From positions 84,317-96,697 of the forward strand of contig MU646872.1 in NCBI GenBank assembly GCA_026770585.1: a DNA stretch of 12,381 nt, written 5' to 3'. The position numbers and the translations under genes are program-made. Source of the stretch: Baffinella frigidus (taxonomy: Eukaryota; Cryptophyceae; Cryptomonadales; Baffinellaceae). Under the pieces are notes generated by a model. That model ran no database searches. It saw only the letters and a program-made list of their open reading frames with translations, and was not told the DNA's origin. Positions 5,985-12,381 of this stretch are shown here, piece by piece; within the stretch, counting starts at the first letter, position 1, and each line of letters opens with the position of its first letter.

Positions 5985-6090
5985 GACACGTGCCACAACA
6001 ACATCCCAAGAGTGTGCTCAAGCTCCAGAATTTTGGAGGACCACACGAGGCTAGAGCACCCAAAATTAAATTCGAGATGCATTTACAAGT
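5985..6090 (+). other. Possible old mirrored fragment beyond right arm
   Basis: CAACATCCCAAGAGT followed by a stretch readable as VLKLQNFGGPHEARAP (about 5991-6062) resembles the minus strand at 1930-2010. Several differences in the aligned codons are synonymous (Asn AAC/AAT, Phe TTC/TTT). It may be a coding fossil. The frame is not intact and the homology is short. Confidence 0.35.
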
Positions 6091-6165
6091 TGGCATTACA
6101 TGTGGTAACTTTCAGCCACCTGCCTTATCTACATGGGTCCCTCATAGGCCTACTGTAAGGTCCTA

Positions 6166-6290
6166 CAGGGGTACCTCGCTCATTAGAAACCGCCCCCCCC
6201 CCTAGGACCACCGAAGGGCCCTAGCCATAGGCCTACATTGTACTGCAGGGTCCTAGGGAGGTGCGATTTCTTATGAGCGAGACACCCCTG
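6166..6290. mobile_element. MITE family A copy 6
   Basis: A 125 bp copy with TA at 6164-6165 and 6291-6292. It starts CAGGGGTACCTCGCTCATTA and ends GAGCGAGACACCCCTG. The interior carries GGGCCCTAG and a CTGCAGGGTCCTAGG palindrome. Confidence 0.85.
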
Positions 6291-6292
6291 TA

Positions 6293-6493
6293 GAGACGGG
6301 GCAAAGGAAAGTGCAGTCCGCGCTGCCTTGCCGATTTACTCAAACACCACCACCTTCTTTGCCACGGATGACACACGAGAGTGATCCACTTAGTGCCGTC
6401 CACTAGGAGGGTCCACTTATCGCCATAAGTGGTCCTTGTCCTCTCCACACATTCAATCACACTTCCCCAAGCGTGCGGGGTTGGTTCTACACA
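6293..6493. other. Unique spacer, no gene seen
   Basis: About 200 bp between two family A copies. Frames here run into the flanking elements and show no recognisable protein. I see no RNA gene. Confidence 0.4.
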
Positions 6494-6495
6494 TA

Positions 6496-6613
6496 CAAGG
6501 GTACCTCGCACATGAGAAACCGCCACCCCACAGGACCCTACCGTAGGCCCATGCTTAGGGCCCTGTGGTGGCCCTACGGGGGGGGGCAGTTTCTTATGAG
6601 CGAGGTACCCCTG
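6496..6613. mobile_element. MITE family A copy 7
   Basis: A 118 bp copy from CAAGGGTACCTCGCACATGA to GAGCGAGGTACCCCTG, with TA at 6494-6495 and 6614-6615. The left terminus has several substitutions while the right is consensus. Confidence 0.85.
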
Positions 6614-6705
6614 TACACGGGACCTCTCCTCGTTCGATGCTCTGCGTGCATAAAAGAGAGGTGTGGGTATCTAGGCTCTCGAACACAAGGAGCCCTTGGA
6701 GCTTA

Positions 6706-6810
6706 TATCCCTTGAGTGGCCAGGGGATCTTAAAAGACCCACGCCAGGTCCTAGGAAGGTCCTAGGGCCCTACGGTAGGGCGTATGCGCCTACTCGCCAC
6801 TCAAGGGATA
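6706..6810 (-). mobile_element. MITE family B copy 1
   Basis: A 105 bp element (including TA ends) has termini TATCCCTTGAGTGGC and GCCACTCAAGGGATA. The asymmetric block GTAGGCGCATACGCCCTAC lies on the minus strand here, opposite to the other copies. No coding capacity. Confidence 0.8.
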
Positions 6811-7023
6811 ACCACAAGAGGGTTCCCAGGATTCCTGGCCATCTCTTACCACGCCCCTGCATCACACCTGTCACACCCACGATGGGGAGGCCAGTAGAGA
6901 TTGGTACCTCACGGCAGGAGCGGACGCGGACGCGGCGGGGGCCATCTGCCACACCCCGCACATCACCACCTCGACATTTATCATTTATCCAATCCCACCA
7001 AAGCCGGACACCTCAACGTTCCG
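6811..7023. other. Unique spacer, no gene seen
   Basis: About 210 bp between two family B copies. The longest frame across it starts and ends inside the flanking MITEs, so it is not credible. No structure noticed. Confidence 0.4.
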
Positions 7024-7127
7024 TATTCCTTAAGTGGCGAGTAGGCGCATACGCCCTACGGTAGGGCCCTAGGACATGCCCAGGGCGAGTTAGGTCGAAT
7101 ATTCGCCCGTCCGCCACTTAAGGGATA
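7024..7127 (+). mobile_element. MITE family B copy 2
   Basis: A 104 bp element from TATTCCTTAAGTGGC to GCCACTTAAGGGATA. The sub-terminal block GAGTAGGCGCATACGCCCTA runs into CGGTAGGGCCCTAGG, the core shared with family A. Confidence 0.85.
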
Positions 7128-7150
7128 AGGACTCACGCAGAACCGTCTGG

Positions 7151-7178
7151 GTTTCGGCTGAGAGAGTGCAGGCGCGGC
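7151..7178 (+). repeat. 28-bp dispersed direct repeat, first copy
   Basis: GTTTCGGCTGAGAGAGTGCA and the next 8 bases recur at 7665-7692 with two differences. The pair brackets the MITE cluster 7211-7608, suggesting an older duplicated segment broken up by insertions. A second phrase, CACCCAGCACATCAG, is likewise repeated at 7182-7196 and 7301-7315. Confidence 0.65.
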
Positions 7179-7210
7179 ACGCACCCAGCACATCAGAACC
7201 TGGACCTTTA

Positions 7211-7290
7211 CCGGGATACCTCGCTCATAAGAAACCACCTCCTCTGAGGAACCTACAGTAGGACTATGCCTAGGGCCCTACGGTGGTAAG
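7211..7290. mobile_element. Truncated MITE family A, left end only
   Basis: CCGGGATACCTCGCTCATAA after TA at 7209-7210 matches the family A left terminus. It continues into TGCCTAGGGCCCTACGGTGG and then stops near 7290 without a right terminus. The repeated CACCCAGCACATCAG phrase just after the break suggests deletion between short repeats. Confidence 0.7.
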
Positions 7291-7369
7291 CACCTTCATA
7301 CACCCAGCACATCAGCACCTTCATCCGGGCACATCGTTTGATGAAATGAAAATGGGCAATGAAATGTAC

Positions 7370-7467
7370 TATCCCCTAAGTGGCGAGTAGGCGCATACAC
7401 CCTACCGAAGGACCCTAGGACCTGCCTCTTGGCGGTCAATTTTGACCGCCTCGCCACTTAAGGGATA
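7370..7467 (+). mobile_element. MITE family B copy 3
   Basis: A 98 bp element from TATCCCCTAAGTGGCGAG to CTCGCCACTTAAGGGATA. It contains an inner palindrome GGCGGTCAATTTTGACCGCC (7430-7449) just before the right terminus. Confidence 0.85.
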
Positions 7468-7504
7468 CATTATTTGCTTCACCAATACTAGTAGGAGCCT
7501 TTTG

Positions 7505-7608
7505 TATCCCTTAAGTGGCCAGTAGGCTCATACGCCCTACCGTAGGGCCCTAGGACCAGCCTAGGACCTCAGGCCCCCAAATTTGGAGGCCTGGTCACTT
7601 AAGGGATA
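7505..7608 (+). mobile_element. MITE family B copy 4
   Basis: A 104 bp element from TATCCCTTAAGTGGCCAG to CACTTAAGGGATA, with GCCCTACCGTAGGGCCCTAG inside and a GGCCCCCAAATTTGGAGGCC palindrome-like sub-terminal block. Confidence 0.85.
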
Positions 7609-7692
7609 GTGAATTTCGTTGCCCGTTTTCATGAAATCAAATGATGTTGCAGGATGAACCTGTTGTTTTGGCTGAGAGAGTGCAGGCGCTGC

Positions 7693-8013
7693 CAAACGAT
7701 AATGCTGGAGAGGCCTAATTAGAAGTGAGTTGTAATATTTGTGTAGTAACTTTCGTGAGATTGGTCACGTAACTCTACAAAATTAGCACAGTCACGAGGT
7801 CAGAACACCCTATCCTGGTACAAATATTTACAACCCCACATGTAAAAAGGTTCCTCAAGAATTCTCGAGTGGTGTGACGTGGGAAGGTTCCGTGTTTCGA
7901 CACGGTCGGTGTGAGGACTGAGGCCTGGGAAGGGCCCGCCTCGGGCAAGAAGGCCCACTGTCTCGTGTATTCAGGGTACATGTCTTCACGGTTGGTGCCG
8001 GGCGCAGGAGATA
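7693..8013. other. Unique spacer, no gene seen
   Basis: About 320 bp, AT-richer in its first half. Frames extending through it run into the neighbouring MITE and show no recognisable domain. No RNA gene noticed. Confidence 0.4.
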
Positions 8014-8128
8014 CAGGGGTACCTCGCTCACAAGAAACTGCCCCCCCCCTAGGTCCAGAGGGACCCAGGCAGGGGCCCACTGTAGGGTCCTAGGGGGGGC
8101 GCGCCTTGTTATAAGCGAGGCAGCCCGG
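8014..8128. mobile_element. MITE family A copy 8
   Basis: A 115 bp copy with TA at 8012-8013 and 8129-8130. The left end is consensus-like (CAGGGGTACCTCGCTCACAA); the right end is degraded (TTATAAGCGAGGCAGCCCGG). Confidence 0.8.
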
Positions 8129-8130
8129 TA

Positions 8131-8381
8131 TTCGGGTCAGATTTCCTGACATTTGGTGCTGAACGCAGGAATGGGCGTGGTGAGCGGTGGGCCGTGTCTC
8201 CACGCCTGGATTCAAAACACTGGGGTTCTCTCTCTTAGCGGAGGCTTGGCGTGCGGAAATGGACCTGGACATCGAGAGCGGCGCGGATCCCAGCGAGAAG
8301 AAACGCCGCCCATTCCTCCGAGTCGCACACTCCGGGCACCGCTTGACCTGCAATGCCGGAGGGTGAGGAGAGACTTTCGCG
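8131..8381. other. Unique spacer, no gene seen
   Basis: About 250 bp between MITE copies. Open frames exist on both strands but extend into the adjacent elements. Nothing recognisable. Confidence 0.4.
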
Positions 8382-8486
8382 TATCCCTCAAGTGGCGAGT
8401 AGGCGCATACGCCCTACCGTAGGGCCCTAGGACCTGCCTAGCACCTCTTGACGGTCAATTGTGACCGCTTCGCCACTTAAGGGCTA
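8382..8486 (+). mobile_element. MITE family B copy 5
   Basis: A 105 bp element from TATCCCTCAAGTGGCGAG to CGCCACTTAAGGGCTA, with the full GTAGGCGCATACGCCCTACC block and a GACGGTCAATTGTGACCG sub-terminal palindrome. Confidence 0.85.
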
Positions 8487-8929
8487 TAGGGTTGAGGGTT
8501 GAGGATGCCCAATGTGTACCCGTACCCTGTCGAGCATTCCTGCGTGTCGATCACTCCGGGCACCGCGCGTCCTGCAAACCACTTTAGACGTGATGGTTGG
8601 CAATCAAAAGTTACCGCAAGGGAAGAATCGCGTGAAAACGCGCGGTTTCTCCAATCGTTGACTTGCGCCTCCAGTAGAGTTGACTTTTGCGATTGACCCC
8701 CCTCCCATCTAGCGTAGGGGGGAAAGGCGAGGCTTATTAAGTTGACACACGCGGTATGGAGCCAGGTGGGGAGGTGGGACGAAACCGGACACGGCGCGTC
8801 TTGTACTCGTGTAACCATTAAAGGAAAGGCTCGCTTTCGCCAGCTCAACCCTACGCTGCTGTGTGGGAGTGGTTGATCGGGCGGCGTCTCTGGGGAGTGA
8901 GTGCCATTGACAGGCAAGTGCTGTGAGTA
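8487..8929. other. Spacer with an outlying satellite motif
   Basis: No credible gene. The segment 8716-8765 (GGGGGGAAAGGCGAGG, then TTATTAAGTTGACACAC and GGTATGGAGCC) matches the motif set of the array at 9660-10640, in particular 9965-10005. The array therefore has a diverged outlier left of MITE copy 9. Confidence 0.5.
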
Positions 8930-9090
8930 CAGGGGTACCTCGCTTATCACAAACTGCCCCCCCCCCTAGGACCACCATAGGGCCCTAGGCATAGCCAACT
9001 GCCCCCCTTCTAGGACCACCATAGGCCCTAGGCATAGCCCTGCTGTGGGGTCCTAGGGGGAGGCAGTTTCTTATGAGCGAGGTACCCCTG
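8930..9090. mobile_element. MITE family A copy 9 with internal duplication
   Basis: A 161 bp copy with TA at 8928-8929 and 9091-9092. It is longer than its siblings because the left sub-terminal block (AACTGCCCCCC followed by CTAGGACCACCATAG) is present twice, at about 8952-8995 and 8997-9038. Confidence 0.85.
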
Positions 9091-9192
9091 TAATGGCGTG
9101 ATCCTGGCATGTCAGAGTCTGCAGCCACCTTGCATCTGCCCGCTGGCAGCGGAACGTGGCTTTTGTTTAAAATCTGAGGTGCGTAAAACCTC

Positions 9193-9255
9193 TGTACGGG
9201 AATTGGTCACGTTCCCCACGCGTAAACCGCGGGGAACGTGACCAATTCCCGTACA
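9193..9255. repeat. Perfect 25-bp inverted repeat (hairpin)
   Basis: Arms 9193-9217 and 9231-9255 are exact reverse complements (TGTACGGGAATTGGTCACGT plus five bases), separated by 13 nt. The spacer can add a further GCG/CGC stem. It is not related to the MITE families. It could be the core of a small RNA precursor, a tiny inverted-repeat element or a protein-binding palindrome; the sequence alone does not decide. Confidence 0.9.
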
Positions 9256-9457
9256 AACCTGGACGCGAGCTTAGAACCAAGTTTTAAGAAAAGGCCACGG
9301 CCAGCCTCGAGTGGGCAGCCTGGCGACTACCGAGAGGCCCTCTGGCGAGGTTTATTAATTTGACATTCACGACCGTTTTATGCTACACCGTACCGACCAG
9401 GTGCCCTTCGAAACTAGACACCCACACCCTCGCCCACCCCTTTGTGAATAACTCATC
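9256..9457. other. Spacer, no gene seen
   Basis: About 200 bp with one diverged satellite phrase (GGCGAGGTTTATTAATTTGA at 9346-9365). No gene noticed. Confidence 0.4.
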
Positions 9458-9606
9458 GTTCCAGAGGGGGGGGGGCCTGGGGGGGACCTGCAAGAGCGTC
9501 GTTGATGATCGCGGTGCGGGTATCTAGGCTCCAAGGGCACCTAGCCTGTACGGTGTAGCGTTCCAGAGGTGGAGGGACCTGGCGCAAGAGCGTCGTTGAG
9601 AGCGGT
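9458..9606 (+). repeat. Direct repeat, 102-bp period
   Basis: GTTCCAGAGG starts at 9458 and again at 9560. Each is followed by a G-rich stretch and the phrase CAAGAGCGTCGTTGA. This is the start of the right-hand repeat array. The copies diverge through G-run length changes. Confidence 0.7.
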
Positions 9607-9885
9607 ACGGAGGCGGGCCCTTGCGCCGTCCCGCCTCGCAAGTGCTGCCAGCCAAGGGGGGGGAGCGAGGTTACATATGTTGACACACAATGTATGGTGG
9701 GAGAGTGGGGCTTGGTCAGCTGACCCTTGCAGCGTCCCGCGTAGTAAGTGCTGCCAGACAGCCAACCAAGGGGCATGACCGTGAGCGCTGGCAACCCACG
9801 ATCTCTATTGAGCGCTAATGTATGGTGGGAGGCGGGACCGTGCGTCGTCCCGCGTTGCAAGTGCTGCCAGCCAAGGGGGGAAAGC

Positions 9886-9975
9886 ATGGTTTATCAAACC
9901 ATATTAAACCTGGTTTATTAAACCATATTAAAACCGAGGTTTATTAAACATATATTAAACCTGGTTTAATATGTT
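9886..9975. repeat. AT-rich palindromic mini-array
   Basis: A block of about 90 bp made of alternating GGTTTATTAAACC and ATATTAAACC motifs interrupts the GC-rich array. It ends in a 21 bp palindrome, ATATTAAACC-T-GGTTTAATAT (9952-9972). Strand-unwinding or protein-binding roles are possible but unsupported. Confidence 0.7.
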
Positions 9976-10392
9976 GACACACAAGACCGCGGTATGGAGC
10001 CAGGGGGAAAGATGGGATGCGACCAGAGGGCTCGCTGTTCGCACCCACCTCGAACCGACCGAGGGGTGTGAACGTGGGCGTGGACGCCAGCGAGATCCAC
10101 TGAGCACCAATGTATGGTGGGAGGCGGGCCCGTGAGGCGTCCCGCGTCACACGTGCTGCCAGCCAAAGGGGGGAACTGAGGTTCAATATGTAATCAGGGA
10201 AAGGCGAGGTTTGATGTGTTAACACACACGGCCGCTTCACACTAGAGGGAGAGATGTGACGAGACCAGAGGGCTCTCTGCCCGCAAGCACCTCGAACGTT
10301 CGACCGAGGGGGGTGACCTGGCCGTCAGCGTGGGCAACCCGCGAGCGCCACTGAGCACCGATGTAGGGTGGGAGAGTGGGTTGTTTGGTGGG

Positions 10393-10422
10393 ACAGAGGA
10401 GCACACATGTGTGCTCATCTGT
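10393..10422. repeat. Hairpin with 18-bp perfect palindrome core
   Basis: GAGCACACATGTGTGCTC (10399-10416) is a perfect palindrome. The pairing extends to ACAGA/TCTGT with one mismatch. Farther out, GTTGTTTGG (10380-10388) and CCAAACAAC (10441-10449) can pair as well. Confidence 0.75.
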
Positions 10423-10690
10423 TCTCAGAAACGCCAGCAAGCCAAACAACTCAGTGGGGCGAACCTGAACATGGACAACCTGTGAGCTCCACTTTGCACC
10501 ATCCCAATAGGTGGGACTACAAAGGTTTCTGGACACAAACTTTTTGGTGGACAACGTGGCCAAATTTGCACAGATGAGGCCTTATAGTTAATTGCCTCAG
10601 GGCAAGTTGGCTTTTCATGAAAGACCCGTAGTCCACCATGTGGTATGGTGGGAGAGTGAGGAGTGTCTGCTCCTCTGCGCTCAGAAACGC

Positions 10691-10954
10691 CGCCACCGTT
10701 TCAACCTCCTCTTCTTCTCAACCCGGGGGCACGCACACGGATTCCGCTCCAGGCGCTATTCGGAGCAGCAGCGCAACACACAGCATTCGCCACGGGTGCG
10801 CAAAGACGCGAAAAAGTGAAATATTTCAGTCAAAACGTTTTGACCGAAAAGACACACACACATGCCTGGGCGCAGTGAGCTCAAGGCTCATAGACTAGTG
10901 TGTCATTCAACTCAACTCAAGGCTCAAAGGCCTATCTAGGACCTGCATCGGGAG
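10691..10954. other. Spacer with short palindrome and simple repeats
   Basis: No gene seen. It contains a perfect 16 bp palindrome GTCAAAACGTTTTGAC (10829-10844), a short CA run (10852-10862) and the repeated phrase CTCAAGGCTCA at 10880-10890 and 10917-10927. Confidence 0.55.
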
Positions 10955-10980
10955 TAATAAAGAAGAAGAAGAAGAAGAAG
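10955..10980 (+). repeat. AATAAA followed by (AAG)n, possible retroelement tail
   Basis: AATAAA at 10956-10961 runs directly into about six AAG/GAA triplets. A poly(A) signal immediately followed by a simple triplet tail is a common 3' end of non-LTR retrotransposons and SINEs. No reverse-transcriptase sequence is seen upstream, so this would be a severely truncated copy; a plain microsatellite is the alternative. Confidence 0.35.
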
Positions 10981-11285
10981 CTACCTTGCGCGACCATTGT
11001 GCACCACGCCCCCGGAGCGCGCGCCCGGACTCAAAACACTACAGATAAAAGTAAATCGTAGGGCACGTCCGGATTGTATCAGGCCAACGCCTTACAATCC
11101 CACTTTTACGGCTGTTCACACCGGACATGGAGATTGTTCCTGGTACAAACCGGAGGTTCCTGGTACACATCGGACTTACAATCTACGTTTACGCGAAGTA
11201 TTCTGAATCCGGGCGCGGGGTACCTTGCGCGACAGCGCGCATGTCATCCTCATCACGCACCACACCCGCGGAGAGCGCCCCCCCC
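10981..11285. repeat. Spacer with imperfect direct repeats
   Basis: TACCTTGCGCGAC occurs at 10982-10994 and 11221-11233, and each is followed by a GCACCAC-C-CCCGCGGAGAGCG-like stretch (near 11000 and 11257). In between, TTCCTGGTACAAACCGGA is repeated as TTCCTGGTACACATCGGA about 20 bp later (11137-11174). No gene noticed through about 11560. Confidence 0.55.
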
Positions 11286-11560
11286 CTAGCGCCGTCCCGG
11301 TCGCCGCTCGCACCGCGAGAGCGAGAGAGAAGGATCGACGCCGCCCCGCGCGCCACTGCCGTTGCCCCTGCTTTTCGAGACCGTTAGAACGGCGCCCTAG
11401 CTCTGCCTCAGTCGGGTTGACTGATCGTTATTCCACCGAAAGGTGAGGAGGAGACCAGATCAACACAGGAACCAGGCAGAGCTCAACTAAGACAGAGAGA
11501 ACACCAGACCAACCAAGGCTCGAGGGCAGGTCTCTCCGAATCCATCCTTTCCATCGATAC

Positions 11561-11631
11561 GTGTTTTGCGGTGAGGGCAGAGACCTGAGAGGTCTCTGCC
11601 CTCACCGCAAAACACCTCTCAGGTCTCTGCA
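11561..11631. repeat. Perfect 26-bp inverted repeat with third partial copy
   Basis: Arms 11561-11586 and 11590-11615 are exact reverse complements with only GAG between them. A further 16 bp, CCTCTCAGGTCTCTGC (11616-11631), is the reverse complement of 11578-11593, so the middle can pair with either partner. The structure lies just downstream (minus-strand sense) of the O-GlcNAc-transferase-like exon. Confidence 0.92.
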
Positions 11632-11670
11632 CCGACGGTGCGGGCACATACTTGCGGGCAGGGCACAGAC

Positions 11671-11740
11671 CTGGGAGGGTGACGAGGGGCACGCCGGCAG
11701 CCACCACGTCTGCTGTTGTGGAATGCCCGTTGTACCACAC
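11671..11740 (-). pseudogene. Exon-like fragment of O-GlcNAc transferase / SPINDLY (GT41)
   Basis: Read on the minus strand, this encodes VWYNGHSTTADVV followed by AAGVPLVTLPG, which matches the conserved NGHTT-x-D-x-LWAGVP-x-VT-x-PG region of the GT41 catalytic domain (O-GlcNAc transferase, SPINDLY). In that family the segment lies in the sugar-nucleotide-binding half of the enzyme. The canonical Leu-Trp is replaced by Val-Ala. Homology begins just after CGACGGCAG, a possible splice acceptor, and ends at CCAG|GTCTGTG, a plausible donor. No matching flanking exons are seen in the window: the frame hits a stop 21 nt upstream of the acceptor, and the sequence after the donor is not GT41-like. 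It is either one exon of a gene with long introns or a stranded fragment. GT41 origin: fairly sure; function: not. Confidence 0.6.
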
Positions 11741-11760
11741 CTGCCGTCGAAGCACTGTTA

Positions 11761-12006
11761 ATCACGCTTCGCGATGTCATCTTCCAACATACCAGAATCT
11801 GCCCTGCTTCATGCTATTTGAAACCTTCTTTTTATGCCTAAAATAGCATCTACCCGTATCTTCTGCGTTGGAACCGTCGGTGCGAAAAGTTACAGCCGAC
11901 ATGTCCCCAAGACACACACGAAACGGCACCGCACAGGGCATCAGTGAATTCTGGGGATACAGTCCCGTGTAGGATGACCGGAGTGACTGTACATAGTCAC
12001 GTCCAC
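11761..12006. other. Spacer, no gene seen
   Basis: About 245 bp. I looked on the minus strand for the preceding GT41 exon and found none. GACGGTGCG (11634) and GTCGGTGCG (11876) are a faint shared phrase. Confidence 0.4.
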
Positions 12007-12111
12007 TATTCCTTCAGTGGCCAGTAGGTTCATACGCTCTACCGTAGGGCCCTAGGACCTGGGTAGGACCTCTTGGCCGTCAAATTTAACTGCCTGGCCA
12101 CTTGCGGGATA
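12007..12111 (+). mobile_element. MITE family B copy 6
   Basis: A 105 bp element from TATTCCTTCAGTGGCCAG to CTGGCCACTTGCGGGATA. The termini are the most diverged of the family, but the interior ACCGTAGGGCCCTAGGACCT is intact. Confidence 0.8.
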
Positions 12112-12381
12112 CGCATATATAGGCCGGCACGTGCCCCATATCACGATCCGCGATTCTCGTGTGTTTCAATGGTGGGTCAGGTGGGGGCGTCAGGTAGGAT
12201 GGGACCCCCCGGTCCTACCGTTGATTGCCCCCTTGGCAAACCGGGTGAGGGAGACAGAGCCAGCAAGTAGGTGCCTTCCACCCCCCGCCGACTCCGACCT
12301 AGGGGAACCGTTGACCTACGGTTCCGCGAGGCAAGACAGCGCCTGGTCCCGATTCTGCTGTCTTCCGTTGAGGGTGGGTGG
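12112..12381. other. Terminal spacer with a small hairpin
   Basis: No gene seen. A small hairpin GGAACCGT / ACGGTTCC (12304-12311 and 12318-12325, 6 nt loop) is present, as is a GGTAGGATGGGACC / GGTCCTACC partial inverted pair (about 12194-12219) that could be a decayed MITE interior. Confidence 0.45.

Larger units (their letters stand above)
7332..7646. repeat. Short inverted repeat bracketing two family B copies
   Basis: The 40 bp at 7332-7371 are about 80% identical to the reverse complement of 7607-7646. The inner ends of the arms coincide with the TA at the left end of family B copy 3 and the TA at the right end of copy 4. The arms plus the enclosed MITEs form a composite structure whose origin is unclear. 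Confidence 0.6.
9660..10690. repeat. Diverged satellite-like array
   Basis: The phrase GTATGGTGGGAG (or a close variant) recurs near 9692, 9820, 10112, 10362 and 10643, spaced about 130-290 bp. Associated phrases also recur: GTCCCGCG followed by GTGCTGCCAGCCAA (about 9619, 9736, 9847, 10138), TTGACACAC/TTAACACAC (9679, 9974, 10219), GACCAGAGGGCTC (10021, 10263) and CTCAGAAACGCC (10424, 10680). Frames through it are long but follow the repeat rather than a protein family. The irregular period suggests an old subtelomeric-type tandem array. Confidence 0.7.

Noticed and set aside
6696-7064. A 122-codon plus-strand frame
   Set aside because: It starts and ends inside family B MITE copies and has no protein-family signal.
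9453-9887. A 144-codon minus-strand frame and overlapping shorter ones
   Set aside because: It follows the satellite units (recurring GWQHL-like phrases are the translated repeat), which explains the open frame.

Overview
The window looks like non-coding, repeat-dense nuclear DNA of a eukaryote, most plausibly an alga or other protist. The reasons are a degenerate CCCTAAA/CCCTCAA telomere-like tract (the reverse complement of the TTTAGGG type used by plants and many algal lineages), dense small inverted-repeat (MITE-like) transposons with TA target duplications, eukaryotic AATAAA signals, and one orphan exon-like fragment of an O-GlcNAc-transferase-family protein. There are no bacterial-style operons, rRNA or tRNA genes. 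Base composition is fairly GC-rich, and I cannot name the species.

Left region (1-2221): several copies of a ~115-125 bp MITE, here called family A, with termini starting CAGGGGTACCTCGCTCATAA and TA flanks. One pair is nested, one element sitting in the GGTACC of another's terminus. Between them lie the telomere-like tract (674-844) and a short minisatellite (965-1182).

Centre (2222-5734): a ~3.5 kb inverted repeat. Arms of ~1.3 kb (2222-3530 and 4429-5734) and a perfect inner 93 bp pair (3553-3645 and 3755-3847) face each other across a 109 bp loop. Each arm carries the same 129-codon open reading frame, read outward, with a TATA-like and E-box palindrome upstream and an AATAAA 54 nt after the stop. 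The two proteins differ at one residue. Arm divergence, counted by eye, rises from zero at the centre to roughly 8% at the edges, which suggests centre-initiated homogenisation. The right half carries an extra ~570 bp insert holding a hAT-type MITE (3900-4326) with a perfect 8 bp target duplication. Both outer edges carry tandem arrays of family A half-elements, and a faint older inverted homology lies beyond them.

Right region (5735-12381): more family A copies, six copies of a second MITE of 98-105 bp (family B, TATCCCTTAAGTGGC termini), a diverged satellite-like array (about 9458-10690), two long perfect hairpins (9193-9255 and 11561-11615), a possible retroelement tail (10955-10980) and the O-GlcNAc-transferase-like exon fragment on the minus strand (11671-11740). 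Families A and B share an internal GTAGGGCCCTAGG core. The mirrored 129-codon gene is the only plausible complete protein-coding gene in the window.
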